A stretch of 64,000 nucleotides of DNA from Sulfitobacter noctilucae (GTDB lineage Bacteria > Pseudomonadota > Alphaproteobacteria > Rhodobacterales > Rhodobacteraceae): positions 496,001 through 560,000 of the forward strand of contig NZ_JASC01000013.1 of the NCBI RefSeq assembly GCF_000622365.1. The letters are read 5' to 3'. Under the pieces are notes generated by a model, which made no database searches, was not told where the DNA came from, and was given only the letters and a program-made list of their open reading frames with translations. Below, piece after piece: positions 17,167-26,642 of the stretch. Numbering within the stretch: the stretch's first letter is position 1; every line of letters begins with the position of its first letter. A program made the translations under genes and the position numbers.

Positions 17167-20126
17167 GTCAGATCCTCCGGGACAGAGGACATGGTGCCGT
17201 CCCATTCGCCAAACCGCGCCAGTTGATCGTAATCGCCTGAGGCTGCATCGGTTTCGACCAACCGCCGCGAGGTGAAACCCTGAGTGTCCGACAGGTAGGT
17301 GGCGATCAGCAGATGCAACCCGGCCATCACTTCGGCAGGGGGTTCCTTGTCTATCGGAGCAGGTATTTCTTTGGGGTTGCTGCCCAAGCCAATGAAGACC
17401 GCATTCGCCACAGGCGCTGGGCCTACGGCCTCAAACCCGCCTTCTTCAACCATCGCGGCCTCAAGCAAGAGTTGCTTGTCAAAATGTTCCTGTTGCGCGG
17501 CTGACGGGGGCGTGCCGGTTTTGTAGTCATAGATCAGAATGTCGCCATGCTCTGTCCTATCCAGCCGGTCGGCATAGCCCGTGAGGGTAAAGCCCAGATC
17601 GTCAAACCGGTGCGTGCCCTTGGCCGATTCTTCCAGCAACAGTGGCTTGGCAAAGTTTTGGCGTTTGCGTTCCTGTGCTATGAACCAATCGGCGATGCGC
17701 GCAATGCGGGCTTGCCACATCACACGGGCCGTGGGCCAGGGCACCTCCTGTTCCAGAACTTCGCGGGTCACCACCATCAAATGGTCGCGGGTCAGGCGGG
17801 ACGGATCAGAACTGACCGATTTGATGAACAGCTCCATGATTTTATGTACGACCATACCGCGTTCGCGGGCATCGGCGGTCTGCACCAAAGGATCAATCGG
17901 CCGCAAACGCAGGGTGTGTTTAGCGTAGACCGCATAGGGGTCGCGGATCAGTGTTTTGATCTCTGTCACCGAAAGCGCGTGAGGCCGTGCGGTGACAGGG
18001 GGCCGCGGGGAGGGACGCGATGCAGGGTCGATACGATCAAAGGTTTCGAGCGCTTGAACCTGTTTGATCCAATAGGTGCCTTGCTCTTGCATGGCCTTCC
18101 AAGCAGCGACGCCGAAGCCGTCCGGCAGACCGTTTAGCAGGTTATCGAGTCGGTTCAGCCAGCGCGATGGGACGGTTTCTGCCTCATCCGAGCGGATGGC
18201 GCGGGTCAGCCAGACTTCGGGCGCGGCGATGGCCTGTTGGTAGTCATGCGCGGACAGCCCGATGCGGCGTTCGGGCAAGAGCATCCCGGCCTTCAGGCGC
18301 ATTTGCCTATTCAGCCAGGGATCAGGCGGCGGCGCTTCGGGCCATGTGCCGTCATTCAATCCCCCCATGATAATCAGGTCAGCACCCTGTACCCGCGCTT
18401 CAAGCGTCCCCCAGATCATGATGTGGGGGTGTGGGGCATCGCGGTCGCGTACCTCTTCGGCAGAGAGCAACGCACCGATCAGATCAGCGTAATCTGCAGC
18501 GGACATGACACCACCTTCGGCTGCATGGGTCCGCAAGGTCTCCATGACTTCAAGCGCTTTACGGCCTGCTTTCTTGCGCCAGAGCTGAGATTGTTCTGAT
18601 GGTGTGCTGCCATCCGCGATACGTTCGGCCAGATCAAGATGGGCCTCGACCCAATCCGCAAGCGGTCGCGGCTGTGTCGCCCAAAGGTCATTAAACTGGG
18701 TGGCCACCCAATTCAGCCAGTTCACAAAGCCATGTTTGCTCTCTGGATCTTTAATCTTGTCGGCGGCCAAAGTGCCCACGCGCTGGATACTTGCGGCGTC
18801 GGGGAAAGGCAGGCCCGTACGCCTGATCTGTAACTCAAACCGTTGGGTGTTCAGCTGGTGTTCGTTGCGGTCGCCGCCGCTGTGGGTAAGCGGATGTTTA
18901 AGCAGAACCAACAGCGCCTCTGCATCCAACCGTCGCACAAAGCATCCTGCAAGATGGCGGAGGAACCGTCCCGGAGGTGAAAGCTGCAAGGGCGTGCCGG
19001 CGCTGTCGTCGGGCAGGATGTTCCAACGGTCAAGCGCGGCGGTCACTTGCCGCGTAAGCATCCGGTCTGGTGTGATTAAAGCGGCGGTTTGACCCTCTTC
19101 CACTGCTTTACGCAGCCTCATCGCAATGCTGAGCGCCTCGATCCGCAGCGTGGGCGCTTCGATCAGGGTCAGCTTCTCCGTAGCTTCAGGGATGTCCTTC
19201 AGTTTGGGTCCTTCTTGCAGCCAAGTGTCCGTGACCGGGGCAGGGCGCAGAGACAGGGAGATCAAGGCGTTGCGCGCCGAAGAAGGCGCGGGCATTTGTG
19301 CCCAATCCTCAATTTCGGGATGCACATCCAGTTTTTGCATAAGATCGAAAAACCGGTATTGCGGATGATCCTCGGGCGGGGTTTCGCCGTCCAGCATGGT
19401 CCAGCGTTCGGCGGGCATTTCAAAATCGAACCCCGGCAAGATCAACGCCCCTTGCGGCAGTCGGGCCACTGCTTGCATCAGCAAAGACGTGGTGCCGCGC
19501 GACCCGGTAGAGCCGGCGATGATCACAGGATTCTGCGCGGGGTGCTTTTGCCAATGGGCTGCGATTTTCTGGATCAGCTGACGTTGACGCGCCTGTGCAT
19601 CCGGAGTGCTGTCCATCTGGTCCAGATAGTTTTGCGCAATGCCTAGGAACCGCTTGGCCCGTTCCCAGTGCCCGGATTGATCCGTCACATCCAGGTCAGC
19701 GATGGTATCGGCTGAAACACCTTCGCCCTGCATTTCGTCGATCAGCGTGGCGAGGCTGTCGGACAAAGCGTAAAGCGAGGAGTGCGGCGCGAGATCTGTG
19801 TCAGCGTCCAATAGTGTCGAGACCAACTCGATCAGCTCAAGCCTGCGTCGCAGCGGCGGAACGGCGGGGGCAACGGTGACACCCGGCACCAGCGTATCCA
19901 GATCGGTCAAAAGCCGGATGCGCGGCAGGAGAGAGGGCGGACCTTGATCAAAGAGATCCCGCAGACGACGGGCCATGCGGCGGGTGTTCACGATCAGATC
20001 GACCTGCGCAATGGCATGCGGGGGCTGGTCAGTCAGACGTTTGTGCAGTCCGGTAATGAGCGCTTTGGGAAAATCCACGCCGGGTGCCACACCGAAAACG
20101 CGGGGGTGGTCAGACGGATCAAACAT
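17163..20126 (-). CDS. addB: double-strand break repair protein AddB
   Basis: Partner subunit of AddA, with an inactivated helicase-like domain that recognises chi-like sites and a second nuclease. The 987 residues include a degenerate nucleotide-binding loop (AGSTGSRGTTSLL, about 203-215), helicase-like blocks with IIMGGLNDGTWPE, and a C-terminal nuclease with ILIYDYKTGTPP. The length is usual for the alphaproteobacterial form. It overlaps murU by 8 bases and addA by 4 bases. Confidence 0.94.
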   Translation of the reverse strand: MFDPSDHPRVFGVAPGVDFPKALITGLHKRLTDQPPHAIAQVDLIVNTRRMARRLRDLFDQGPPSLLPRIRLLTDLDTLVPGVTVAPAVPPLRRRLELIELVSTLLDADTDLAPHSSLYALSDSLATLIDEMQGEGVSADTIADLDVTDQSGHWERAKRFLGIAQNYLDQMDSTPDAQARQRQLIQKIAAHWQKHPAQNPVIIAGSTGSRGTTSLLMQAVARLPQGALILPGFDFEMPAERWTMLDGETPPEDHPQYRFFDLMQKLDVHPEIEDWAQMPAPSSARNALISLSLRPAPVTDTWLQEGPKLKDIPEATEKLTLIEAPTLRIEALSIAMRLRKAVEEGQTAALITPDRMLTRQVTAALDRWNILPDDSAGTPLQLSPPGRFLRHLAGCFVRRLDAEALLVLLKHPLTHSGGDRNEHQLNTQRFELQIRRTGLPFPDAASIQRVGTLAADKIKDPESKHGFVNWLNWVATQFNDLWATQPRPLADWVEAHLDLAERIADGSTPSEQSQLWRKKAGRKALEVMETLRTHAAEGGVMSAADYADLIGALLSAEEVRDRDAPHPHIMIWGTLEARVQGADLIIMGGLNDGTWPEAPPPDPWLNRQMRLKAGMLLPERRIGLSAHDYQQAIAAPEVWLTRAIRSDEAETVPSRWLNRLDNLLNGLPDGFGVAAWKAMQEQGTYWIKQVQALETFDRIDPASRPSPRPPVTARPHALSVTEIKTLIRDPYAVYAKHTLRLRPIDPLVQTADARERGMVVHKIMELFIKSVSSDPSRLTRDHLMVVTREVLEQEVPWPTARVMWQARIARIADWFIAQERKRQNFAKPLLLEESAKGTHRFDDLGFTLTGYADRLDRTEHGDILIYDYKTGTPPSAAQQEHFDKQLLLEAAMVEEGGFEAVGPAPVANAVFIGLGSNPKEIPAPIDKEPPAEVMAGLHLLIATYLSDTQGFTSRRLVETDAASGDYDQLARFGEWDGTMSSVPEDLT

Positions 20127-20805
20127 CGGCTTGATCCAGAATGCCTTCGGCCAGCGCGATCCCGCCCGGATGGCCGACGTCGCACCATGAGCCGGGATAG
20201 GACAGGCCAGAAAGACGCCCCTTCGCCAACATCTGATCCCACACCACGTTCAGCGAGAATGCTTGCTCGGTGATCTGAGCCAGAAGATCGGTTTTGATGA
20301 TCTGAACACCACCATAGACGACGCCGGGTCCGCGACTGATCTGCCCTGTGGGTGCCAAAGTGAAATCACCGCTGCCCTCATGGCCCACCGCGGATGCCAC
20401 CGGAACACAAACCAAAAGCGCGTCCATTTTATCGGGCTGCCAGGCGTCTTGCAGTAGCTTCAACGGGTTCGGTCCTGCCCAGATCGCATCTGTGTTCATC
20501 GTGATGACCGGACCGGCACCCAGAAGCGGTAGAGCGTTGCGCAAGCCACCACCAGTTTCCAGAATATCGGGCTGTTCGGTCAGGGTGAGCACCCCTTTAG
20601 GATGCAAGTGATCCGCCAACATCTGCGCTTTGTAGTGCAGGTTTGCGACGATCGGATCGGCCCCAACTTCCTGCGCCAATCCCAATGCATGGTCAATCAG
20701 CGGCTTGCCTGCCACAGGGATCAGCGGTTTGGGCCGGTCGGCGGTCAGGGTTTTCATGCGGGTGCCGAACCCGGCGGCGAACATCAGGACGGGGAAGGGG
20801 GGCAT
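20119..20805 (-). CDS. murU: MurNAc-1-phosphate uridylyltransferase (MurU-like)
   Basis: Sugar-1-phosphate nucleotidyltransferase of 228 residues with the UTP-binding signature FAAGFGTRMKTLTADRPKPL (about 9-28) and NTDAIW (metal-binding Asp, about 109). Next to an AmgK-type kinase, the expected reaction is UTP + MurNAc-1-P to UDP-MurNAc, the recycling route that bypasses MurA. This substrate is inferred from the gene pair. It overlaps amgK by 22 bases and addB by 8. Confidence 0.85.
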   Translation of the reverse strand: MPPFPVLMFAAGFGTRMKTLTADRPKPLIPVAGKPLIDHALGLAQEVGADPIVANLHYKAQMLADHLHPKGVLTLTEQPDILETGGGLRNALPLLGAGPVITMNTDAIWAGPNPLKLLQDAWQPDKMDALLVCVPVASAVGHEGSGDFTLAPTGQISRGPGVVYGGVQIIKTDLLAQITEQAFSLNVVWDQMLAKGRLSGLSYPGSWCDVGHPGGIALAEGILDQADV

Positions 20806-21785
20806 CGCTGTTTCAGGCTTTCCAGAAAGGGGGATGAGGGATCGGGCAGCAGCCTATCCAGCAGTTTGGAGAGAGGCAAAAGATCGGGATGGGCCAGGTT
20901 ACGCTGCACATACCCCCAGACGCGGGGGATCAGGTCGACATAGTGAGCTTTGCCATCCCGCAGACAAAGACGGGCAAAAATACCGAGAATCCGGAGATTG
21001 CGTTGAAGCCCCAGAATGGCATAGCAGGCCCGAAATTCTGTGGCTTCAGTATCTATCCGGTCCAGCATGTAAGCAAGGATCTCGGCTTCGATTTCTGGGC
21101 TGACGTCGCGCCGGGCATCTTGCAGAATCGAGACCAGATCATAGGCTGGATGCCCCAGCATCGCATCCTGAAAATCAAGGATCCCGACCCGCGCCAACCC
21201 ACCGTTCTGGTCAAGCAACATCAGGTTCTGCGCGTGGTAATCGCGCAGGATCATCACTTGATCCGCGTTGGCAACGCGCTGGGCGAGAGGATAAAATTGC
21301 TCTGCAAAAGCATCCATTCCATCGGGGTTGGGGGCATACCAGTCAAAAAGCGGTGCGACCATTGTAGTCAGATACTGCGCATCACTTGAGGGAAGTGGGG
21401 GCGCGGGGTGTTGATGCAAATGGATCAATACGTCTGTCGCCGCACGATAAAGCGGGATCTCGACGCCCGGATCATTTGCCATCAAATCGGCAAACAGATC
21501 ATCGCCGAAGTCTTCGATCAGCAGAAACCCGTGTTCGCTGTCCTGATTGTAAATTTCGGGCGCTTTCAGGCCGATGTCGCACAAATGCCGCGAGATAGAG
21601 ACGAATGGGCCGGTGTCTTCGCCTTTGTCGGGGGGTGCATCCATCAAGATGGCAGCGGCGCCATCTGCCTTGATTAGCCGGTCATACCGCCGATTGGACG
21701 CATCGCCGGCAACCACACTGCGCCGGGCATCTTGCCATCCAATGGCTGTCAGAAACGCAGTGCTTTGATCTGCGCGGTCAGTCAT
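20784..21785 (-). CDS. amgK: N-acetylmuramate/N-acetylglucosamine anomeric kinase (AmgK-like)
   Basis: Aminoglycoside-phosphotransferase-fold kinase of 333 residues. The Brenner-type catalytic motif appears as LRDYHAQNLM (Asp, His, Asn), followed by the metal-binding ILDFQDAMLGHPAYDL. AmgK phosphorylates MurNAc or GlcNAc at C1, giving the substrate of MurU encoded directly downstream. I use ATG 21785, which overlaps the tsaE stop by 4 bases, rather than a start three codons earlier. The tsaE-amgK-murU order is widespread in Proteobacteria that recycle cell wall by this route. Confidence 0.86.
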   Translation of the reverse strand: MTDRADQSTAFLTAIGWQDARRSVVAGDASNRRYDRLIKADGAAAILMDAPPDKGEDTGPFVSISRHLCDIGLKAPEIYNQDSEHGFLLIEDFGDDLFADLMANDPGVEIPLYRAATDVLIHLHQHPAPPLPSSDAQYLTTMVAPLFDWYAPNPDGMDAFAEQFYPLAQRVANADQVMILRDYHAQNLMLLDQNGGLARVGILDFQDAMLGHPAYDLVSILQDARRDVSPEIEAEILAYMLDRIDTEATEFRACYAILGLQRNLRILGIFARLCLRDGKAHYVDLIPRVWGYVQRNLAHPDLLPLSKLLDRLLPDPSSPFLESLKQRCPPSPS

Positions 21786-22255
21786 GGCTGCCATACCTTC
21801 AACTTTTCATCCCAGCGCGGGTCCGTCCAGCTTGCGCGGATCATTCGGGTATCGTCGGTGTCTCCGTTTGTCACGTGCAGCATCAAGGCCTGCACCGGAC
21901 TGAGTGGCCCAAGACGATCAGGCCATTCAACCAGACAAATGTCTGTCTCGAAGGCGTCGATCAAACCCAGTTCTTCAATCTCCGAGGTCGACGTAAGGCG
22001 GTAGAGGTCGGCATGCCATATGTCGGTACCGGCGGCTGGATAGGTTTGGACGAGGGTGAAAGTAGGGGAGGGTACATCTTCGGCATGGGCCATCAGGTGC
22101 TGGATCAGCGCACGGGCGAAATGTGTTTTGCCGGCACCCACGTCTCCTTCCAGCAAGATAACGTCACCGTCACCCAGTTCTGGTGCCAGATCCTGCGCCA
22201 GTTGCGCGGTGTGATCGGGTGAAGTCGAGTTGAGAGAAAGGCTGCACGAAGTCAT
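21782..22255 (-). CDS. tsaE: tRNA t6A biosynthesis ATPase TsaE
   Basis: ATPase required for threonylcarbamoyl-adenosine (t6A37) formation on ANN-decoding tRNAs, working with TsaB, TsaC and TsaD (tsaD is in this window at 32519-33610). The 157 residues have Walker A LEGDVGAGKTHFAR (about 36-49), SPTFTLVQTY (about 65-74), HADLYRL and VEWPDRLG, all family signatures. It is the first gene of a leftward operon tsaE-amgK-murU-addB-addA-trxA; 77 bases separate it from the PAS gene upstream. Confidence 0.95.
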   Translation of the reverse strand: MTSCSLSLNSTSPDHTAQLAQDLAPELGDGDVILLEGDVGAGKTHFARALIQHLMAHAEDVPSPTFTLVQTYPAAGTDIWHADLYRLTSTSEIEELGLIDAFETDICLVEWPDRLGPLSPVQALMLHVTNGDTDDTRMIRASWTDPRWDEKLKVWQP

Positions 22256-22332
22256 GCGCTATCGTCGCAATCGGCCACTGGCCTTGCAAGTCGAAAGCGG
22301 CGCTGAAAATACCTTTCGCAGCGATCCCTGAC

Positions 22333-23814
22333 TTAATTGACCGTATCGGAAAGCCTTGCTTGCGCTGCCGATCGCGAAAACCGGACAAGGGTTGCCTCTG
22401 CTGCAAGTGGATAGAGGGTGCACCGCAGGTCAACGCCGGTTTGGAGCTCTATGTCCAACGAAGTTGGCTGGGTGGCACCGATGGTCTTGGCGAAGTTTGT
22501 GATCGTCTTCCAGCCATCAGGCGTTTGCGCTTTGCTCTGCCAGTGAGTGATGGCGTCAGCCAGCGTTACATCGGCAAAGGCGGCTTCGGGGTTCTGTTCC
22601 CACATCCGGCGATAGGCGGCGTTGCAAAACGTCAGCACGCCCGAAGAGGAAAACACCACCAATGCGTCGTCGATGTTGTCCAGCACCGTCTCGAATTGCT
22701 CCATCTCTGCGCGATAGCAGCGCGACTGGGTGATTTCGGCGCTGATGTCCTCGATCAGGAAAGCGGTGGCGCCATCGGGATGGGGCCGTCCCTGAACCGC
22801 ATAGGTACATCCGTCTTCCAGCGTCCAGGTTTCGCGATAACGACCGCCTGATGCCGCTGCAATAACCTCGGCGATGTCTTGGCGCCATGAGCGGTAGTTC
22901 TTGGGCTCCGGCATCTTGCGGCTTTCGCGTAGCGCATCGAAGAATGACATCATCGTTGGCTGGCTTGCCAGAAAGGCCCCCTGCAAACCTGTCAAATCCA
23001 CCAACGCGGGATTGAACATGCCCAGCCGCCCGTCGCGGTCAAAGATCGCCAGACCAATAGAAAGATGAGCAAAGGTCTTGGCCAGTGTCTGAACAAATAG
23101 ACGCTGGGTTTCTTCGGCCTGGACCAGAGGCGAGATGCATGTTGCGTGATAGGTCCACCCTGTGTTGGTCCTATGGCTTTCGATCTGAAACCAATCGCGG
23201 TCTCCGTTTTGGTTTTCCAGCACGCGCCGCTGTGGCTCATGCGCCTCATCCGCATCAAGATGAAGCGTGCACGCGCAATCGGGATATCTGGATTTCAGCA
23301 AAGCAAAGGCCGAGTTATGCCAGATCACCGCACCCGCCGCATTGCTTTGCCAAGCCGGGTGCGGAGAGGTTTCGCAAGACAGACGCATAGCGCTGTGATC
23401 CTGAGGAAAGGGCGTAACATCTTCTTGCGTGTCTGTCTGTGACAGATGCACCCAGCACAAGCCGTCGCGCCAGTTCACCTCGATCACTGAATCATCATCA
23501 GCTGCCTGCGCAAACATCGTCATGCTGCCGGATGCATCTGTACCGACGGTGTCAGGGAAGTCGGGGAACGACGGCAACAAGGCATCGCGCAGGTCATCCC
23601 AGACGTGCGTGCCGGGAAACAGGGAAAAGCGTTTGAGCGCACCGGTGCTCGCATGGTGTAGCACGCCGTTGTCAAACAAAAGCGACAGGTCGTTTGACTG
23701 GCTGCCGTCGGCAGATTCTTTAGCGAAGGACGGCTGCATGAGAAGCACCATCGCAACCACGGCCGTGAGAACCGACATCCCGAAGATCATAAAAAGCTCT
23801 GAGATCGCCAGCAT
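22333..23814 (-). CDS. membrane-anchored PAS-domain protein without kinase domain
   Basis: A 493-residue protein with one N-terminal transmembrane helix (about 5-27), an N-terminal region with weak PAS-like features, and at least two PAS-type segments: LSIGLAIFDRDGRLGMFNPALVDLTG (about 255-280) and DNIDDALVVFSSSGVLTFCNAAYRRM (about 388-413). It stops shortly after the second PAS, so no histidine-kinase H-box or ATPase domain is present. It may be a sensor that lost its kinase or one that signals through a partner. A perfect CtrA box lies about 50 bases upstream of ATG 23814. The neighbour upstream is regB. Confidence 0.75.
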   Translation of the reverse strand: MLAISELFMIFGMSVLTAVVAMVLLMQPSFAKESADGSQSNDLSLLFDNGVLHHASTGALKRFSLFPGTHVWDDLRDALLPSFPDFPDTVGTDASGSMTMFAQAADDDSVIEVNWRDGLCWVHLSQTDTQEDVTPFPQDHSAMRLSCETSPHPAWQSNAAGAVIWHNSAFALLKSRYPDCACTLHLDADEAHEPQRRVLENQNGDRDWFQIESHRTNTGWTYHATCISPLVQAEETQRLFVQTLAKTFAHLSIGLAIFDRDGRLGMFNPALVDLTGLQGAFLASQPTMMSFFDALRESRKMPEPKNYRSWRQDIAEVIAAASGGRYRETWTLEDGCTYAVQGRPHPDGATAFLIEDISAEITQSRCYRAEMEQFETVLDNIDDALVVFSSSGVLTFCNAAYRRMWEQNPEAAFADVTLADAITHWQSKAQTPDGWKTITNFAKTIGATQPTSLDIELQTGVDLRCTLYPLAAEATLVRFSRSAAQARLSDTVN

Positions 23815-23864
23815 CAACTCTGTCCCCGAAAGATTTAGTGATACGGCAGCTTTGTTTATTTTGG

Positions 23865-23879
23865 TTAATTAGACGTTAA
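23865..23879 (-). promoter_or_regulatory. perfect CtrA box upstream of the PAS gene
   Basis: TTAA (23865-23868), seven bases, TTAA (23876-23879): a full CtrA consensus. It stands 51 bases ahead of the PAS gene ATG and between it and the regB stop. The position fits direct CtrA control of the PAS gene. Confidence 0.55.
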
Positions 23880-23912
23880 TGCCAAACCGGCTTGTAAAGA
23901 CCTTGCCGGACA

Positions 23913-25307
23913 TCACGCCGTAATATGCCGGTTCTGACCCATGCCCTGCGGTGTCGTTTCGATGTCTGACGCAAGCTTTTCGCGCGGCCAGATCACTTCG
24001 ACCACAGCACCGCCTGCGGGGGTATCGTGCAGCCCCTCGTATCCGTTCGCAAAACGCAACTGCGCGCCCGAACGCTCCAGTAAAGTTTTCGCGATAAATA
24101 GGCCCAGGCCCATGCCTTCGTATGCAGGGCGCGACCTGTCTGTCTGCGCAGTCGTACGTTCGCGCATGAAGGGATCACCAATGCGTCCCAGGATATGCGA
24201 GGGAAACCCGTCGCCATCGTCCATAATACGAATGGAGATGTTATTCTCGGACCAGCTTGATTCAACCCAAACGGTTGTCTGCGCGAAATCCACGGCGTTC
24301 TGGATCAGGTTGCGCAGCCCGTGAATGATCTCCGGTTTGCGGGGGATTACGGGCTGGGATTTACGGTTTTCCTGTCCCGGTGCCTGCTGGAGCAGAACGG
24401 CTTTGCCCCGGTCCATATGTGGTTCGGCGGATTCCTCGATCACCGCTTCTAAAGGCGCATGGCGCAGATGCAGATCGTCTTTGCCCGCCCGACCCATATC
24501 TCGCAGAATATCGCGACACCGGTCAGCCTGATCGCGGATCAAGGCGGCATCTTCGGCCATGTCAGCCATATCGGGATGATCCCGAAGGTCGTTCAACAGC
24601 TCGGCACTGGCCAGTTTGATCGTTGCCAAAGGTGTGCCCAGTTCATGCGCAGCAGCAGCGACGACGCCCCCCAGATCGGTCAGCTTTTGTTCACGCGACA
24701 GCGCCATTTGGGTGGCGGCCAATGCATCCCCCATCGAATGGACCTCGGACGTGACGCGCCGTGAATAGGCGGAGGTAAAAACAATCGCGATCACCAGCGC
24801 CGTCCACTGACCAAACACGAAAATTTCGGGCATATGGAGCACTCGACCGGCGGACGTGACCAGCGGCAGGTGAACAAGAGCCAGGATGGAGACCAGAACG
24901 ATCCCCGTCGAACACAACACGATTGTTGAGCGCAGACTTAGTGCAGTTGCCGAAATTGTGATGGGGCCAAGCAAGAGCAAGGCGAATGGATTATTCAGCC
25001 CGCCGGTGAGAAACAGCAAGAATGCAATCTGCACCAGATCGAAGCTGATCATCGACAGGTTCTCAAGTTCGGACAGGCGCTTGTTCTCCGGAAAGATGAA
25101 ACTTGCGACCAGATTTGCGATAACAGAAGCACCAACCGCCATAAAACACAGGCCAAGCTCCAGCTCTAGATTATAGAGAACCTGCGCGACGGTGATCGCA
25201 ATCAACTGACCGGTAATCGCGACCCAGCGCAACAGGATCATCGTGCGCAGTCTGATCCAATTCGCCCGTGTGCGCCCGGAAAGAGGGCGAATGGTTGCCT
25301 GCGTCAT
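23913..25307 (-). CDS. regB: redox sensor histidine kinase RegB (PrrB)
   Basis: Membrane sensor kinase of the RegBA global redox system. The 464-residue chain has about six transmembrane helices in the first 185 residues, the quinone-binding GGLNNPF heptad at 102-108, the H-box AAAHELGTPLATIKL with phospho-accepting His221, and the redox Cys264 in DRCRDIL. ATG 25307 begins MTQATIRP; the frame is open further upstream, but this matches the family start. It is divergent from senC across 100 bases, as in Rhodobacter. Low quinol or oxygen state should activate phosphorylation of RegA, encoded two genes away. Confidence 0.96.
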   Translation of the reverse strand: MTQATIRPLSGRTRANWIRLRTMILLRWVAITGQLIAITVAQVLYNLELELGLCFMAVGASVIANLVASFIFPENKRLSELENLSMISFDLVQIAFLLFLTGGLNNPFALLLLGPITISATALSLRSTIVLCSTGIVLVSILALVHLPLVTSAGRVLHMPEIFVFGQWTALVIAIVFTSAYSRRVTSEVHSMGDALAATQMALSREQKLTDLGGVVAAAAHELGTPLATIKLASAELLNDLRDHPDMADMAEDAALIRDQADRCRDILRDMGRAGKDDLHLRHAPLEAVIEESAEPHMDRGKAVLLQQAPGQENRKSQPVIPRKPEIIHGLRNLIQNAVDFAQTTVWVESSWSENNISIRIMDDGDGFPSHILGRIGDPFMRERTTAQTDRSRPAYEGMGLGLFIAKTLLERSGAQLRFANGYEGLHDTPAGGAVVEVIWPREKLASDIETTPQGMGQNRHITA

Positions 25308-25407
25308 GTTCGCACCTATTGATTTGTCGCCCTTGCGTCTGCAATGACGTAGCTTAGGTCTGCAAAAAGACATCAACAAGCGCGCGCATTGGCGCAGGAG
25401 GACTGCT

Positions 25408-26022
25408 GTGAGCCGGAAAATAGCAATTGGAGCCGTTGGCGTTGCTGCTGCATTCTTGTTGGGTACGGTGTGGATGACGGTACAAGACGGTGCTGATGCA
25501 GACCAATTCGCGCAGTGTCGATCCTCAACAGTGGCCGGTGATCTCGGCGGGCCATTCGAGCTGATCAATGCCAAGGGTGAGACGGTTACGGACAGTGATG
25601 TGATTACTGAACCCGCGCTGATCTATTTCGGGTATACATTCTGCCCGGATATCTGCCCGCTGGATGTGGATCGCAATGCCTCTGCGATTGAAATTCTGGA
25701 AGAGCAGGGCAAGACTGTGACACCCGTCTTCATCACCATTGACCCCGAGCGCGACACGCCAGAAGTGGTGGGCGATTTTGCCGATGCGATGCACCCGCGT
25801 ATGATCGGTCTGACCGGGACGCCGGAGCAGGTAAAGGCGGCGAGTACCGCCTATAAAACCTACTACAAGGCGCATCCGTCTGTTGATGATGAATATCTCG
25901 TGGATCATTCGACCTTCAGCTATCTTGTGCTGCCCGAAGTAGGTTTCGTCGATTATTTTCGCCGCGAAGTGACCCCGGCCGAGATGGCCGAAAGGATCGG
26001 GTGCTTTGTTGATCAGCTTTGA
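25408..26022 (+). CDS. senC: SCO1/SenC copper protein
   Basis: Thioredoxin-fold copper chaperone for cytochrome oxidase assembly in the periplasm. The 204 residues have an N-terminal membrane anchor (about 5-22) and the copper-binding CPDIC (Cys79, Cys83), with a distal His in VDHSTFSYLV (about 167). The start is GTG 25408 with AGGAGG ahead. It lies between divergent regB and downstream regA, the conserved regB|senC-regA arrangement of Rhodobacterales. Confidence 0.95.
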   Translation: MSRKIAIGAVGVAAAFLLGTVWMTVQDGADADQFAQCRSSTVAGDLGGPFELINAKGETVTDSDVITEPALIYFGYTFCPDICPLDVDRNASAIEILEEQGKTVTPVFITIDPERDTPEVVGDFADAMHPRMIGLTGTPEQVKAASTAYKTYYKAHPSVDDEYLVDHSTFSYLVLPEVGFVDYFRREVTPAEMAERIGCFVDQL

Positions 26023-26090
26023 AATGTTGACCTAAGGCAAAGCCGGTCCATATTCAATTGTAACGGTTTAACAACACAGAGCACCTTGAC

Positions 26091-26642
26091 GTGACACAGG
26101 ACCAATCAGACCTCGGACCGGACAAGACCTTGTTGCTGGTGGACGACGACGAACCTTTTCTGCGTCGTCTTGCCAAAGCGATGGAGAAACGCGGTTTCGA
26201 GGTCGAAACTGCTGATAGTGTCGCCGCTGGTCGCGCCATCGCGACGGCCCGTCCACCCGCCTATGCGGTGATTGATCTGCGGCTGGAAGACGGCAACGGG
26301 TTGGATGTGGTCGAGGTGCTACGCGAACGGCGTGTTGATGCGCGCGTTGTTGTACTAACGGGTTACGGTGCCATCGCCACAGCGGTTGCCGCGGTCAAAA
26401 TCGGTGCCACGGATTATCTGTCAAAGCCTGCAGACGCTAATGATATTACCAACGCGCTTTTGGCCACAGGCGATGACATGCCGCCCCCGCCGGAGAATCC
26501 GATGAGCGCGGACCGCGTACGCTGGGAACATATCCAGCGCGTATTCGAGCTTTGTGATCGCAATGTGTCAGAGACCGCACGCCGCCTGAGTATGCACCGC
26601 CGCACATTGCAGCGTATTCTGGCAAAGCGGTCGCCGCGCTAG
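26091..26642 (+). CDS. regA: redox response regulator RegA (PrrA)
   Basis: Response regulator of the RegBA system controlling photosynthesis, respiration, and nitrogen and carbon fixation genes in relatives. The 183-residue protein (GTG start) has the receiver domain with acidic pocket VDDDE (18-22ff), phospho-acceptor Asp62 in VIDLRLEDG and the conserved KPAD. A PPPP linker precedes a Fis-type helix-turn-helix ending SETARRLSMHRRTLQRIL. In Rhodobacter hvrA follows regA; here a convergent GNAT gene follows instead, its stop overlapping the regA stop by 4 bases. Confidence 0.96.
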   Translation: MTQDQSDLGPDKTLLLVDDDEPFLRRLAKAMEKRGFEVETADSVAAGRAIATARPPAYAVIDLRLEDGNGLDVVEVLRERRVDARVVVLTGYGAIATAVAAVKIGATDYLSKPADANDITNALLATGDDMPPPPENPMSADRVRWEHIQRVFELCDRNVSETARRLSMHRRTLQRILAKRSPR

